NCBI RefSeq assembly: GCF_008634025.1
Contig: NZ_PDCM01000002.1
Location: forward strand, 682,001 to 746,000
Source of the DNA: Streptomyces albofaciens JCM 4342
GTDB taxonomy: Bacteria > Actinomycetota > Actinomycetes > Streptomycetales > Streptomycetaceae
Length of the DNA: 64,000 nucleotides
Direction of reading: 5' to 3'
A model generated the notes under the pieces. It was given only the letters and a program-made list of their open reading frames with translations, was not told where the DNA came from and ran no database searches. Shown here one piece after another: positions 17,390-26,621 of this stretch (positions within the stretch are counted from its first letter, which is position 1; every line of letters begins with the position of its first letter). Position numbers and translations under genes: made by a program.

Positions 17390-18340
17390 TCAGGACCCGT
17401 TGGCCCGGAACGCCGAGCGATACGACTGCGGCGTCACCCCGACGACGCGCTTGAACCGTTCGCGGAACGCGGTGGGCGAGCCGAAACCGGCCTGGGTGGC
17501 TATGCGTTCGACGCCGTGGTCGGTGGTCTCCAGCAGGAACTGCGCCTGGCGTACCCGGGCACGCAGCAGCCACTGCAACGGTGTGGTGCCCGTCTGCTCC
17601 CGGAAGCGGCGGCTGAACGTCCGCTCGCTGAGCCCGCTCAGCGCGGCCAGCTCGGCGAGGGTCACCTCCTCGGCGAGGTGGTCCTCGATCCACTTCAGCA
17701 CCGGCTCCAGCAGCGAGCCCCGCGGCACCGGCGGCTGCGCGTGCACGATGAACTGCGCCTGCCCGCCCTCCCGTTCCAGCGGCATCACCGCCAGCCGCGC
17801 CGAGTCCGCCGCGACCGCCGAGCCGAAGTCCCGCCGGATGATGTGCAGGCACAGGTCCATCCCGGCGGCGGCCCCGGCGGAGGTCAGGATCTGGCCGTTG
17901 TCGACGTAGAGCACGTCCGGCTGTACGTCGACGCGCGGGAACCGTTCGGCCAGCAGGTCGGCCGCCACCCAGTGCGTGGTCGCGCGCAGCCCGTCCAGCA
18001 GTCCGGCCTCGGCGAGGATGAACGCGCCCGTGCAGATGGAGGCGATGCGGGTGCCCGCGGCGGCGGCAGCGCGCAGCGCGTCGAGCACCTCCGGGCCGGG
18101 CGGCGCGGCGGCCTCCGAGCAGCCGGGCACGACGACCGTGTCCGCGTCCCGCAGCGCCTCCAGGCCGTGCGGCGCGACGATCGTGAAGGCCTCGGAGTCC
18201 ACCTGGGGCTCCGGTGCGCAGACCCGGACCCGGTACGGGTTGCGCCCGTCCGCCAGCCGGGCGCGCCCGAACGCGTCGATCGGGCAGGCCATGTCGGCCG
18301 CCACCACCTGGTCCAGCACCAGGACCGCCACCGTATGCAT
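17390..18340 (-). CDS. GlxA-family transcriptional regulator (DJ-1/PfpI + AraC HTH)
   Basis: A 316-residue protein. Residues 1-170 form a DJ-1/PfpI-like domain (VAVLVLDQVVAADMACPIDAFGRARLADGRNPYRVRVCA; SICTGAFILAEAGLLDG with the nucleophile-elbow-like cysteine). Residues about 210-316 are a double AraC HTH (VTLAELAALSGLSERTFSRRFREQTGTTPLQWLLRARV; RIATQAGFGSPTAFRERFKRVVGVTPQSYRSAF). MHTVAVLVLDQ is the natural start. It is divergent from a two-gene membrane-protein operon, which it may control; the signal is unknown. Confidence 0.93.
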   Translation of the reverse strand: MHTVAVLVLDQVVAADMACPIDAFGRARLADGRNPYRVRVCAPEPQVDSEAFTIVAPHGLEALRDADTVVVPGCSEAAAPPGPEVLDALRAAAAAGTRIASICTGAFILAEAGLLDGLRATTHWVAADLLAERFPRVDVQPDVLYVDNGQILTSAGAAAGMDLCLHIIRRDFGSAVAADSARLAVMPLEREGGQAQFIVHAQPPVPRGSLLEPVLKWIEDHLAEEVTLAELAALSGLSERTFSRRFREQTGTTPLQWLLRARVRQAQFLLETTDHGVERIATQAGFGSPTAFRERFKRVVGVTPQSYRSAFRANGS

Positions 18341-18615
18341 GCCGGACACGGTAAACGAGAAGCCGCCGGTCGCACATGCCCAGGTCGTGGGGGTGGGCCG
18401 ACGGTCGTCCCAGGCGGGACCGAGTGGCGGGAACCCGTTGGAAATTGTCATTTCAGCCCCTGGGGTGCCGGTCCGGGCCCGGCCTAGCCTGACGCGGCAC
18501 GTTCCCGGGCGGTGGCGCGGCAGCACGCCGCCCGTCCTTGCCTGAGCGACGAGAAAGAGCACCCCGCCATGTCCCAATCTGTCGACGAAGCCACTCGGCG
18601 GTCCGGAGCCGTCCG

Positions 18616-19083
18616 GTGACCAAGTTCCTCCTCGCCGTCCACGTCCTGGCCGCGATCATCGCGGTCGGGCCGGTGACCGTGGCGGCCAGCATGTTCCCCG
18701 CGGCCGTCCGCCGTGCGCAGGCGGCCGGGCCGGACGCCGCCGGCCGGTCCGGCGTACGGCTGCTGCACCGCGTCTGCCGCGTCTACGCCGCCCTCGGCAT
18801 GGCCGTGCCGGTGTTCGGCTTCGCCACCGCCAGCAGCCTCGGGGTCCTCGGGGACGCCTGGCTGATCGCCTCGATCGTGCTGACCGCGGCCGCGGCCGGG
18901 GTGCTGGCCCTGCTGGTGCTGCCGGGCCAGGAGCGGATGCTCGGCCGGCTGGAGGGCTCCGGGCCTCCCGTGGACCGCGGCGCCACCGCGCGGCTGGCCA
19001 TGCTCACCGGCACGTTCAACCTGCTGTGGGCCGTGGTGACGGTCCTGATGATCATCCGTCCCGGCTCCACCACGGGGGTGTGA
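18616..19083 (+). CDS. DUF2269-like integral membrane protein
   Basis: A 155-residue protein with four predicted membrane helices. The first (VTKFLLAVHVLAAIIAVGPVTVAASMF) contains the HVLAAI pattern seen in DUF2269-type proteins, where a conserved His lies in helix 1. The GTG start is chosen because it opens directly with the first helix. The next gene starts two bases after the stop, so the two are cotranscribed. Function unknown; the family assignment is by pattern only. Confidence 0.7.
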   Translation: MTKFLLAVHVLAAIIAVGPVTVAASMFPAAVRRAQAAGPDAAGRSGVRLLHRVCRVYAALGMAVPVFGFATASSLGVLGDAWLIASIVLTAAAAGVLALLVLPGQERMLGRLEGSGPPVDRGATARLAMLTGTFNLLWAVVTVLMIIRPGSTTGV

Positions 19084-19085
19084 CC

Positions 19086-19373
19086 GTGCGCCGCGACCGC
19101 CCGGCCCTGCGCATCGCCGCCGCCGTCGAACTCGCCTCGCTCATCGTCCTGCTGGGCAACCTCGCCACCGCGCACCTGCCCGCCATCTCCTCCCTGGCCG
19201 GCCCGCTGCACGGCTGCGCCTACCTCTTCACCGTGGTCGCCACCGCCCGTGATCCCCGGCGTACCGCGACGGCCGTCGGCCTGGCCCTGCTGCCGGGCGT
19301 CGGCGGCATGCTCGCCGTACGGCGCCTGACGCGGGGCGCGGAGCGGGGTGACGCGGTTCCCGTACGGGAATGA
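19086..19373 (+). CDS. Small membrane protein (DUF3817-like)
   Basis: A 95-residue protein with three hydrophobic segments (LRIAAAVELASLIVLLGNLAT; SLAGPLHGCAYLFTVVATA; VGLALLPGVGGMLAV). The VELASLIVLLGNL and PLHGCAYLF patterns resemble DUF3817-type proteins. It starts with GTG two bases after the upstream membrane-protein gene, showing an operon. No enzymatic motif is visible. Confidence 0.65.
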   Translation: MRRDRPALRIAAAVELASLIVLLGNLATAHLPAISSLAGPLHGCAYLFTVVATARDPRRTATAVGLALLPGVGGMLAVRRLTRGAERGDAVPVRE

Positions 19374-19428
19374 CCGTCCGCCGGAGTGGTACCCGGTCAC
19401 GGGTGATCGTCCGCCCTAGGGTGGCGAG

Positions 19429-20115
19429 TCACGCCATGGAAGGCGACGTCCCCAGCAGCGCGATCACCTCGTCATCGCTCACCTGCCCGAAGTCGTCGTA
19501 CCACTCGCCGACCGCCCGGAAGTGGTCCGGCTGGTGCAGGACGAGCACCCGGTCGGCCTCCTCGGACAGTTCGGTGGCGGCGTTGCGGGAGCCGACGGGT
19601 GCGGCCAGGGCCAGGTGGGCGGGCTGCCGGCGGCGCAGATGGCGCAGTGCGGCGAGGGCGGTGAGGCCGGTGGCGAGGCCGTCGTCGACGAGGAGCACGG
19701 TCCGGCCGGTGATGGCGGGCTCCGGGCGGCCGCGGCGGTAGAGGTCCTCGCGGCGGTGGAGTTCGGCGCGTTCGCGGGCCACGGAGGGGGCGAGTTCGTC
19801 CTCGGACAAGCCCAGGAACTGCAGGGCCCGCCGGTCGAAGACGGGCGGTTCCTCGGCGACGATGGCGCCGATGCCGGTCTCGGGCGAGCCGGGTACGCCG
19901 ATCTTGCGCGCCACCAGCACGTCGAGGGGTGCCCGGAACTCCCGGGCGACCTCCGCGGCCACCGGGACGCCGCCGCGCGGCAGTGCGAGGACGAGCGGGT
20001 CGGCCGCCCCGTACGGCCACGCGGCGGCCTCGTCGGCGTCGGCCGTGTCGTCGTCCGGCGAGCGCAGCCACTGGGCGAGGGACCGGCCTGCGTGCCGGCG
20101 GTCGGTGAAGCGCAT
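19429..20115 (-). CDS. Phosphoribosyltransferase
   Basis: A 228-residue type I PRTase fold. The PRPP loop is VLLVDDGLATGLTALAALRHLR (two acidic residues followed by the TG loop). The N-terminal strand region VLALPRGGVPVAAEVAREFRAPLDVLVARKIGVP matches phosphoribosyltransferases of the ComF/hypoxanthine-like kind. It lies 59 bp downstream of an erythromycin-esterase-like gene and dienelactone-hydrolase gene on the same strand. This trio is frequently linked in actinobacteria. The base substrate is unknown. Confidence 0.88.
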   Translation of the reverse strand: MRFTDRRHAGRSLAQWLRSPDDDTADADEAAAWPYGAADPLVLALPRGGVPVAAEVAREFRAPLDVLVARKIGVPGSPETGIGAIVAEEPPVFDRRALQFLGLSEDELAPSVARERAELHRREDLYRRGRPEPAITGRTVLLVDDGLATGLTALAALRHLRRRQPAHLALAAPVGSRNAATELSEEADRVLVLHQPDHFRAVGEWYDDFGQVSDDEVIALLGTSPSMA

Positions 20116-20174
20116 GGTTGCTCCTTGCCCTCGGTCGGGAGGGGCGTTCGGGGGCGGTGGCGGCGGGGCGCGGG

Positions 20175-21524
20175 TCACTGGCCGGTGGGCCAGGTCTCGG
20201 CCTCACCGGTGGCGGGCGGCTCGGCGTGCAGCGGAGTCAGGGCGTGGGTGCGGTCCAGGTGGATGAAGGCGTCGTAACGCTGGTCGAGCGTGGTCGGCAC
20301 GTAGTTGGCGAACGCCTCGCGTTCCGGCCGGTAGACGACGCCGATGGCCCGGTGGTCACGTCGTGTGCCGGACCAGCCGGCCGGGCGCGGGACCTCCGGG
20401 TGCCGGCCGGTGGCTGCGTCCCGCGGCGGGAAGACGAACAGGGCCCGGTCCTCGGGGAAGACCTGGTGGAGCAGTTCCTCCACGCTGCCCGGCCGGGCCT
20501 CGGGCACGGTCACGGCCCGGGGTGTCGCTCCCCACTCGCTGCCGGCGACGACCGTGCCCTGGTACGAGCCGAAGCCGACGAGCACGACGCCGTCCGCGGA
20601 GTGCCGCTCCCGTACGAGCCGGCCGATGTTCACCAGTCCGGCGGCGGCCATGTCGGTGGCCCGGGCGTCGCCGACGTGGGTGTTGTGGGCCCACACCACC
20701 GCTTTGGCGCCGGGGCCGTGGTGGGTCGTCAGCCGGTCGAGGGTGTCGGCCATGTGGTGGTCGCGGATGTTCCACGACTCGGGTCCGCCGTGGACCACCG
20801 ACCGGTAGTACCGCTCCGCCCCGGCGAGGGTTTCGGCGTTCTGGAGCGCGGCGAGTTCCGCGACGGACGAGGCGCCCTCCGGGCGCCGGGCGCGTTCGCG
20901 CAGCGACACCAGGAGGCGGACCACCTCGGGTTCGCACCCGGAGGGCAGCATCCGGGTCGCCAGGGCGTAGCTCTGCGGGTCCTGCTCGTACGGTTCCAGG
21001 CAGCGGTACGCCTCCACCGCCTGCTCGACGTGGTCCGGGTGGTGCTCGCGCAGGTAGGCCAGCACCGCGTCCAGCGACTCCCACATGCTGTAGACGTCGA
21101 GGCCGTAGAAGCCGACCCGCTCCCGGGGCGCGAGGCCGGTGTTGTGCTCGCGCAGCCACCGGGCGAAGCGGGCCACGTCGGTGTTGGCCCACATCCAGCG
21201 CGGCCAGCGGCGGAAGCGCTCCAGGACCTCCCGCGGGTCCTCGGGCGCGCCGGGCTCGGCGGTGACCGAGCAGTGCAGGTCGAGGCAGTCGGGCCAGTCG
21301 CTCTCGACGGCGACGAAGGAGAAGCCCTTCTCCGCGATCAGCCGCTCGGTCAGGCGCGCCCGCCACCAGTAGTACTCGGCGGTGCCGTGCGACGCCTCGC
21401 CGAGGAGGACGTAGCGGGCGTCACCGATCCGGTCCAGCAGTGGGTCCAGCGCGCCGGGGTCCGGCAGCGGTACGGCCGCCTCACGGATCGTTTCCAGGCC
21501 GGACGCCGCCGGTTCAGCGGACAT
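20175..21524 (-). CDS. Erythromycin esterase family protein
   Basis: A 449-residue protein with the Ere fold signatures YVLLGEASHGTAEYYWWRARLTERLIAEKGFSFVAVESDW (catalytic His and Glu) and VVWAHNTHVGDARA (second His). Family members hydrolyse the macrolactone ring or, more often in actinobacteria, have unknown hydrolase roles. The start overlaps the stop of the dienelactone-hydrolase gene by 11 bases, and the PRTase gene follows. Close linkage suggests a shared stress or repair role rather than macrolide resistance, which I cannot claim. Confidence 0.88.
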   Translation of the reverse strand: MSAEPAASGLETIREAAVPLPDPGALDPLLDRIGDARYVLLGEASHGTAEYYWWRARLTERLIAEKGFSFVAVESDWPDCLDLHCSVTAEPGAPEDPREVLERFRRWPRWMWANTDVARFARWLREHNTGLAPRERVGFYGLDVYSMWESLDAVLAYLREHHPDHVEQAVEAYRCLEPYEQDPQSYALATRMLPSGCEPEVVRLLVSLRERARRPEGASSVAELAALQNAETLAGAERYYRSVVHGGPESWNIRDHHMADTLDRLTTHHGPGAKAVVWAHNTHVGDARATDMAAAGLVNIGRLVRERHSADGVVLVGFGSYQGTVVAGSEWGATPRAVTVPEARPGSVEELLHQVFPEDRALFVFPPRDAATGRHPEVPRPAGWSGTRRDHRAIGVVYRPEREAFANYVPTTLDQRYDAFIHLDRTHALTPLHAEPPATGEAETWPTGQ

Positions 21525-22194
21525 CGCCGCCGCTCCTGTGGTGGCCCGCGGGCTCCGGCGGGTGCAGGAACCAGTTCCGGGCCGACTCGGTCACCCGCTC
21601 CAGGGTCCCGGGCTCCTCGAAGAGGTGGCTCGCGCCCGGCACGATCTCCACCTCGCAGGGCGCCCGCAGCCGGGCCGCCGCCTCGCGGTTCAGCCGCAGT
21701 ACGTCGGTGTCCAGCTCCCCGACGAGCAGCAGCACGGGCGCCTGTACGTGTTCCAGCGATTCCTCCGCCAGGTCGGGCCGGCCGCCGCGGCTCACCACGG
21801 ACCGGACCCGGGCGGGCCGCCGCTCCGCCGCCACCAGGGCCGCCGCCGCGCCCGTACTCGCGCCGAACAGGTGCAGCGGCAGTTCCCGGGTCGCCGGGTG
21901 CTCGCTCAGCCAGTCGACCGCCGCGACCACCCGCTCGGCCAGCAGGGGGATGTCGAAGCGGTGCTGCCGGGAGACGGCGTCCGCCTCGGCCTCCTGCGGG
22001 GTCAGCAGGTCCGGCAGCAGCGAGGCCAGACCGGAATGGCGCAGCGCGAGGGCGACCGCGCGGTTGCGCGGACTGCGCCGCGAGCTGCCGCTGCCGTGGA
22101 CGAACAGCACCACGGCACGCGGTGAGTCCGGCAGCTCCAGATCGCCGTCGAGCACCACCCCGCCTGGTGCGGACACGGTTTCCTGCGTTGTCAC
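21514..22194 (-). CDS. Dienelactone hydrolase-like alpha/beta hydrolase
   Basis: A 226-residue protein. VVLFVHGSGSSRRSPRN provides the oxyanion hole. FGASTGAAAALVAAERR holds the nucleophile Ser (GxSxG). LVGELDTDVL is the likely acid and GASHLFEEPG the catalytic His. The GTG start follows GGAAGGAGG at ideal spacing. It is the first gene of a three-gene operon with the esterase and PRTase genes. Related proteins are sometimes fused to the PRTase in other actinobacteria, supporting functional coupling. Confidence 0.87.
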   Translation of the reverse strand: MTTQETVSAPGGVVLDGDLELPDSPRAVVLFVHGSGSSRRSPRNRAVALALRHSGLASLLPDLLTPQEAEADAVSRQHRFDIPLLAERVVAAVDWLSEHPATRELPLHLFGASTGAAAALVAAERRPARVRSVVSRGGRPDLAEESLEHVQAPVLLLVGELDTDVLRLNREAAARLRAPCEVEIVPGASHLFEEPGTLERVTESARNWFLHPPEPAGHHRSGGDVR

Positions 22195-22700
22195 TGCATC
22201 CTCCTTCCGGCACGCACTCCGGACAGCGCCGGCCGCACACGCGCGCACCCGGACCGAACCGTTCCTCCTCGGCCCTGAGGGTTCCTCACAACCCACCGGG
22301 CAAACCCATGCCCACCCGCCCTCGTCAGGTACCGCGCCACGCACTTCTTATCCTGTACGCCCCACCGGGTTCCGCCTATCGGCCGAGCGCCGTACGGCCG
22401 GGGCCGCCGTACCGGCACGGGCCGGAACGCCACCGTCCCGCCCGCCTCCCCGTCAGCCCGTATCCAGCCGATGCGCGGTCCGCCCCAGCCACTCTCGCCG
22501 AGCGAGCCGGCGGTGACGACCGTCGTGCCGTACACCGCGAGCGGGGCGGCGTGTCCCGGCCGGGGAAACGGGGACCGAAGTCCCAGGTCGTGTCTTGTGG
22601 ATCGGCCTGGAGCAGCCCGCGGCGTCTGGTGATGTGGGCACCTCCCAGCGGTAGCCGGGGGGGGGAACGTCGCGGGCCCAGGATGATCCGAAAACGCGGC
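22195..22700. other. Intergenic region, no gene identified
   Basis: This 506-bp gap contains the promoter of the hydrolase/esterase/PRTase operon and a run of eight or more G residues near 22660. Open frames here code for low-complexity Arg/Pro/Gly products without a ribosome site. I see no RNA gene or mobile element end that I can name. Confidence 0.5.
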
Positions 22701-23711
22701 CTAGCTGTATTGCTCATGAGCGTTGTTGACAGTCCGCTCGGCGACCCGCCGCCCCTCGCCCGCCTTCTCGGGAACGAGCGCCGTGCCCTTCCGCCGGGCG
22801 AGCCGTCCGTGCAGCGCGGCGAGCACGGCGCCCGTCAGCAGCACCAGGGCGCCCACCGTCTGTACGGTGCCGAAGGTCTCGCCGAGGAACAGGACGCCGC
22901 ACACCGTGTTCACCACCGGCACGGTGAACATCATCAGCGAGGCCGAGGCGGGGCCCACGGCCGCGACGCCCCGGTAGTACAGGAGGTTGGCGACGGCGGC
23001 GGCGCCCAGCGCCAGGTAGGCGGCGTTCAGCCAGACGGCGGACGGCAGACCGCCCCAGTCCACGTCCGGAAGGTCGGGGGCCGCGACCACGCCCAGCAGC
23101 AGGGCCCCGGCGCAGGTGGCGTACGTGGTGGCGCGCAGTGGGTCGATGCCGGCAAGGACGCGGGGGCCGGCGAGGGTGTAGGCCGCCCAGCACACCGCGC
23201 TGAGGAGGAACAGCGCGTCCCCGGCGAGCCGTGTCGGACTGCCGTGGGCGCTGCCGCCCGCGCCCAGGAAGAAGATCGCGGCACCGGCCAGTCCGAGGCC
23301 GAGTCCCGCCAGGCGCGCCTTCGATGCCCGTTCCCGTCGGGTCAGCAGGAGGAAGAGGCTGGTCAGTACGGGGCTCATGACCGGGATGAGAATGCCCGCG
23401 TCGAGCGACGGCGCCAGCGACAGCCCCCAGAAGAAGAACCCGTTGTAGGCGAACACGCCGACGATGCCTGCCAGGGCGGCGCGGACGGCGGCCCGGGACG
23501 AGGGCTCGGCCTTCGCTTGGCCGAGCCGCTTCCCGAAGAGCGCCACCCCGACCAACAGCGCCAAGGCCGCACCCCCGAACCGGAGGAGCGCGGCCACCGA
23601 GTGCGGCACGTGCTCCACCACCGACTTGGAGCTGGAGAAGGCACTCCCCCACAGCACCATGGTGATCGACAGCAGCAGATACGGGCTGTTCCGGCCCCTC
23701 GTCCTGATCAT
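22701..23711 (-). CDS. EamA/DMT-family transporter
   Basis: A 336-residue protein with ten predicted membrane helices arranged as two EamA repeats (residues about 8-140 and 155-295). It begins MIRTRGRNSPYLLLSITMVLWGSAFSSSKSVVE, the typical first helix. Such proteins export amino acids or drugs; the substrate is unknown. The 5' third (about 23364-23760) is duplicated at 60410-60808, where it is broken. The present gene looks like a hybrid: a host 3' part joined to a 5' part and promoter brought in by the integrated element. Confidence 0.9.
   Translation of the reverse strand: MIRTRGRNSPYLLLSITMVLWGSAFSSSKSVVEHVPHSVAALLRFGGAALALLVGVALFGKRLGQAKAEPSSRAAVRAALAGIVGVFAYNGFFFWGLSLAPSLDAGILIPVMSPVLTSLFLLLTRRERASKARLAGLGLGLAGAAIFFLGAGGSAHGSPTRLAGDALFLLSAVCWAAYTLAGPRVLAGIDPLRATTYATCAGALLLGVVAAPDLPDVDWGGLPSAVWLNAAYLALGAAAVANLLYYRGVAAVGPASASLMMFTVPVVNTVCGVLFLGETFGTVQTVGALVLLTGAVLAALHGRLARRKGTALVPEKAGEGRRVAERTVNNAHEQYS
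23364..23484. other. Left attachment-site block (attL candidate) of the 37-kb island
   Basis: This 121-bp block inside the EamA gene is repeated at 60410-60530 with one mismatch (A at 23391, G at 60437). Left of base 23364 the two copies share nothing. To the right they stay homologous but drift apart until about 23760/60808. A recombinase core therefore probably lies in the near-identical block. Confidence 0.7.
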
Positions 23712-24200
23712 GGGACGACTGTGGCAGCGGTGGGCTCCACACGTCTTGAACGCTGGTTCGCCTGTCAGAGCTTGGCATGACCACCGCCGTCGGTCGGGGG
23801 CCGTTCGGGCGCGGCGGCAACGCAGCCGGCGGGTGACGAACGGGCCCGGAGATATGTACCGTGCGTCCGCGCACACACGACCGTTCCGCGCTGTTTCTAG
23901 CAGCTCGCGGTGGTTGCTCGTCGCACCATGCCGCGTCGATTTCCCAATCTTTTCCCAGTTGATCACGCGGTCCGGTTCCGGGCCGCCCAGGGGAGAGGCG
24001 GATCCGGCGGCCTTGGACCGGCGTTCAGGAGCGCGTCACGGTACTGATGGGGCTGAGCCTTCCGGCCCTGGCCAACGACAACGGCACCCTGTGCCTGGTC
24101 GTCCCATGAGTCGTGCGGCGAACTTTGAGCTGTGGATCGTGGTACCCCAGCGTGGAGCTCTGCGAGGTCAAATTCTGGCGATCAGCACGTGTAATGACAG
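23712..24200. other. Left end of the island, no gene identified
   Basis: The first 50 bp are homologous to the sequence upstream of the displaced EamA 5' end at 60757-60808. Beyond that I see only a short frame ending in LSLPALANDNGTLCLVVP at 24109, which may be the tail of a lost gene. The region supplies the promoter of the EamA gene. Confidence 0.45.
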
Positions 24201-24806
24201 CTATCCGAAGATGAGGGCCCCCACGCCTGATGGAAGGGGCAATAACACTGCCAGGCCCACCACGGGGCACACGAGGACCAGACACGGCTGTCCGGTCCCG
24301 CCAATCACGTGGTAGGCCCCGAGCCACTGTGTCCAGCCGTGACGGCGGCGGAGGGCCGCAGCCCACCGCACGGCCGCGTCGAGCTGCGTCTCGGGCCACG
24401 GATCCGTGCCGGTGCCGCGGTTGACCAGTTCCAGGCCGTAGAAGCGGACGTTGCCGTCTGTGGTGGCCTGCCGGTGCAGCGGGAGCGGGGACCGTTCTGC
24501 GATCACCGTTTGCAGGACGAGGGGTCCCCCAAGCCCGCGTGATTGACGTGGCCGTGGCCCACCACGCAGATCAATCCGTCCTCGGTGCCCACGCTGTGGC
24601 ACAGCGGGCCCGGCAGACCGGGGCGGCCGTCGTAGCACAGTTCCACAGAGGCCAGAGGGCCGGATGAGGCGGTGTGGTGGATCATCACGCCGTGCACACT
24701 CCCGGCGGTTTCGGTGGTGGGTCCGCCAGCTGCGGTACTCCCGTACCTGGCAGCCCTCGGCGCGCAATGCCGCGAGGAACTGGTCTGCCGTCATGGGCAA
24801 TGTCAT
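24201..24806 (-). pseudogene. N-acetylmuramoyl-L-alanine amidase (PGRP/endolysin type), frameshifted
   Basis: Three reading frames together give one amidase: MTLPMTADQFLAALRAEG...YRSWRTHHRN, then in another frame HGVMIHHTASSGPLASVELCYDGRPGLPGPLCHSVG...GHGHVNHAGLG, then DGNVRFYGLELVNRGTGTDPWPETQLDAAVRWAAALRRRHGWTQ. IHHT carries a zinc-ligand His and FYGLELVN matches the family core. At least two frameshifts disrupt it, and the C-terminal catalytic strand is lost. Proteins of this type are phage endolysins or phage-derived cell-wall enzymes, so this is probably a decayed cargo gene. Confidence 0.75.
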
Positions 24807-24993
24807 GAGGTCTCGCTCTCTCACTGCGCAGCAAACGGCCATGTAGTGCCGAGGAGTTCCGGCCACCCTGCGGTATATGAACACGACTGATTACTTGAGC
24901 AGTGAACGTCTTCCAGTAGAAGCGACTGAAGCGTTGTCAGTGGCTCGCGATAGGTTGTGGGAACACGCGAAAGCACAGTTTCTGGGGGGACCT

Positions 24994-25317
24994 ATGGCCG
25001 GTGACGGCTTCGACGTAGACACGGACCAGCTCAAATCCGCGGCACCGCGTTTCCACCGGGAGGCGGACGCACTGGCGAAGGCGACGCAAAAGCTGAAGGG
25101 GTCACTGGACGGGCTGGGTTCGCCGTGGGGGAATGACGAACAGGGCCAGAAGTTCCAGCACGTCTACGCCCCGCACCGCGAGCAAATAGAAAAGGCCGCC
25201 CAAGCCCTGGTCAAGGGATTGGAAAGTATTTCCAAGTCCATGAAGGACATGGCGGACAACCACGAAGAGGCGGACCGCTCCTCATCCTCCGGCTTCCGGG
25301 ACGGGGGTGGGCGATGA
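24994..25317 (+). CDS. WXG100-like type VII secretion protein
   Basis: A 107-residue helical protein (MAGDGFDVDTDQLKSAAPRFHREADALAKATQKLKGSLDGLGSPWGNDEQGQKFQHVYAPHREQIEKAAQALVKGLESISKSMKDMADNHEEAD). SPWGNDEQGQKF between two helices is the WG turn of actinobacterial EsxA/WXG100-like partners. GGGGGGACCT before the ATG supports this start, though an in-frame start at 24877 would add 39 residues. It overlaps the downstream toxin gene by 4 bases. It likely pairs with the toxin N-terminus for export. Confidence 0.82.
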   Translation: MAGDGFDVDTDQLKSAAPRFHREADALAKATQKLKGSLDGLGSPWGNDEQGQKFQHVYAPHREQIEKAAQALVKGLESISKSMKDMADNHEEADRSSSSGFRDGGGR

Positions 25318-26600
25318 GCGCGGCGGACAAGGCCAAGGAGATCGTCCAGGACCTGACCGGCATGTGGTGGCCGGAAGGAGACGAGGACGAGCTGCGAGAG
25401 GCCGCCCGGGCCTGGCGGACGTTCGCCGACGATGTCGAGGACGTCACTGCCGCGGCGCACAAGCCTGCCCAGGACGTCATCGACAACAACAAGGGCCCGG
25501 GCATCGAGGCGTTCGGTGAGTTCTGGCGCAAGTACCACGGCGGCGGCAAGGGCTACCTGGACGATGTGGCGTCCGCAGCACGGGACATGGCCAAGGCGCT
25601 GGACAAGTTCGCCGACCAGATCGACGAGGCCAAGACGAAGATCCGGCATGAACTGGAGATCGCGGGGGCGGTACTGGTCGCCGGGACGGCGCTCGCGCTG
25701 TTCACCGGCGGCATCAGCGAGATCGCGGCGGCCGGTGCCACCGAGGCGATCATCGCCGCGGCCGGCATGGCGGGGGTGGCCGTCTCCGCCACGGTCGCCG
25801 AGATCGCCGGGACGGTGCTGGCCACCGCCGCCATCGGCAGCGTCGAGGCGATCACCGTGGACGTGGTGGTGGCCCAGGGCGGCCGCAACCTCCTCGGCGA
25901 CCAGCACGGCATCAACCTCGCCGAGATCAAGGACGCCGGCACCTCCGGCCTGCTGTTCGGCGGAGCCTTCGGCGGGGCCGCCCGCGGCGCCAGGGCCGTG
26001 GCCGACGCAGGCGGCATCAAGAACGTCCTGAGCGGCATGAAACTGGACGGCCTCCAACTCCGCCCTGCCCTTGACCAGATGGGCAAGCGGCGCACCTGGG
26101 AGCTGTACCGGGCGGAGAGCTCGGACGCCATGGCCCCGCCCGCCAGAGCAGGTGACGATGTCTTGCCGTCCGGTCATCCGATCTACCACGGAAAGCAGAC
26201 GACCACCATTGGCTACGACACCCGCACCCTGTCGAACGCCGAGCGCGTGCGACGTGTGCCGGGCCTTCACGACATCGTGGTGCACGGGACGGATGAAGGT
26301 ACATTCATCGCCGGGCACATGAACCCAGCGGGTAAAATGAAGACCACTTACCACATCAGCCCGCATCAGGTAGTGGAAGCAATCCGCAACAACCCGAACT
26401 ACACCGGCGGTCCTGTGCGACTGGTCTCCTGCCACTCGGGTGCTGGAGCCGAGCCGCTGGGGCAGTCAGTGGCGAATGAACTGGGTGTCCGTGTTTATGC
26501 GCCGACTAACCGCATGGGAGTGGACCGCAAGCTGGGGATTCAGGAACCCGTCATCGACAAGGGCGGATACTGGCGCATATTCCTTCCCATCACTGACTGA
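25314..26600 (+). CDS. Polymorphic toxin with WXG-like N-terminus and His/Cys C-terminal domain
   Basis: A 428-residue protein. Residues 1-110 are helical and resemble WXG100/LXG trafficking domains (MWWPEGDEDELREAARAWRTFADDVED...FGEFWRKYHGG). Residues about 120-215 are hydrophobic, Ala/Gly-rich, possibly membrane-active. Residues about 285-428 form a separate domain with His324 (DIVVHGTDEGTFIAGH) and Cys373 (VRLVSCHSGAGAEPLGQSVANELGVRVYAPTNR). That His/Cys spacing and the strand-turn pattern recall clan CD (caspase/C80-like) peptidase-fold toxins. This is inference. The start overlaps the WXG gene, and a small acidic gene follows, the usual toxin-immunity order. Confidence 0.72.
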   Translation: MSAADKAKEIVQDLTGMWWPEGDEDELREAARAWRTFADDVEDVTAAAHKPAQDVIDNNKGPGIEAFGEFWRKYHGGGKGYLDDVASAARDMAKALDKFADQIDEAKTKIRHELEIAGAVLVAGTALALFTGGISEIAAAGATEAIIAAAGMAGVAVSATVAEIAGTVLATAAIGSVEAITVDVVVAQGGRNLLGDQHGINLAEIKDAGTSGLLFGGAFGGAARGARAVADAGGIKNVLSGMKLDGLQLRPALDQMGKRRTWELYRAESSDAMAPPARAGDDVLPSGHPIYHGKQTTTIGYDTRTLSNAERVRRVPGLHDIVVHGTDEGTFIAGHMNPAGKMKTTYHISPHQVVEAIRNNPNYTGGPVRLVSCHSGAGAEPLGQSVANELGVRVYAPTNRMGVDRKLGIQEPVIDKGGYWRIFLPITD

Positions 26601-26621
26601 CATCCACGATTGCGAGGAACG

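Noticed and set aside
20118..23780. 1220-residue plus-strand frame
   Set aside because: Antisense to the esterase, hydrolase and EamA genes, and without any domain; a high-GC shadow.
24025..24110. Short frame ending LSLPALANDNGTLCLVVP as a gene
   Set aside because: Only a tail is readable, and no start or family can be supported; it is noted within the intergenic entry.
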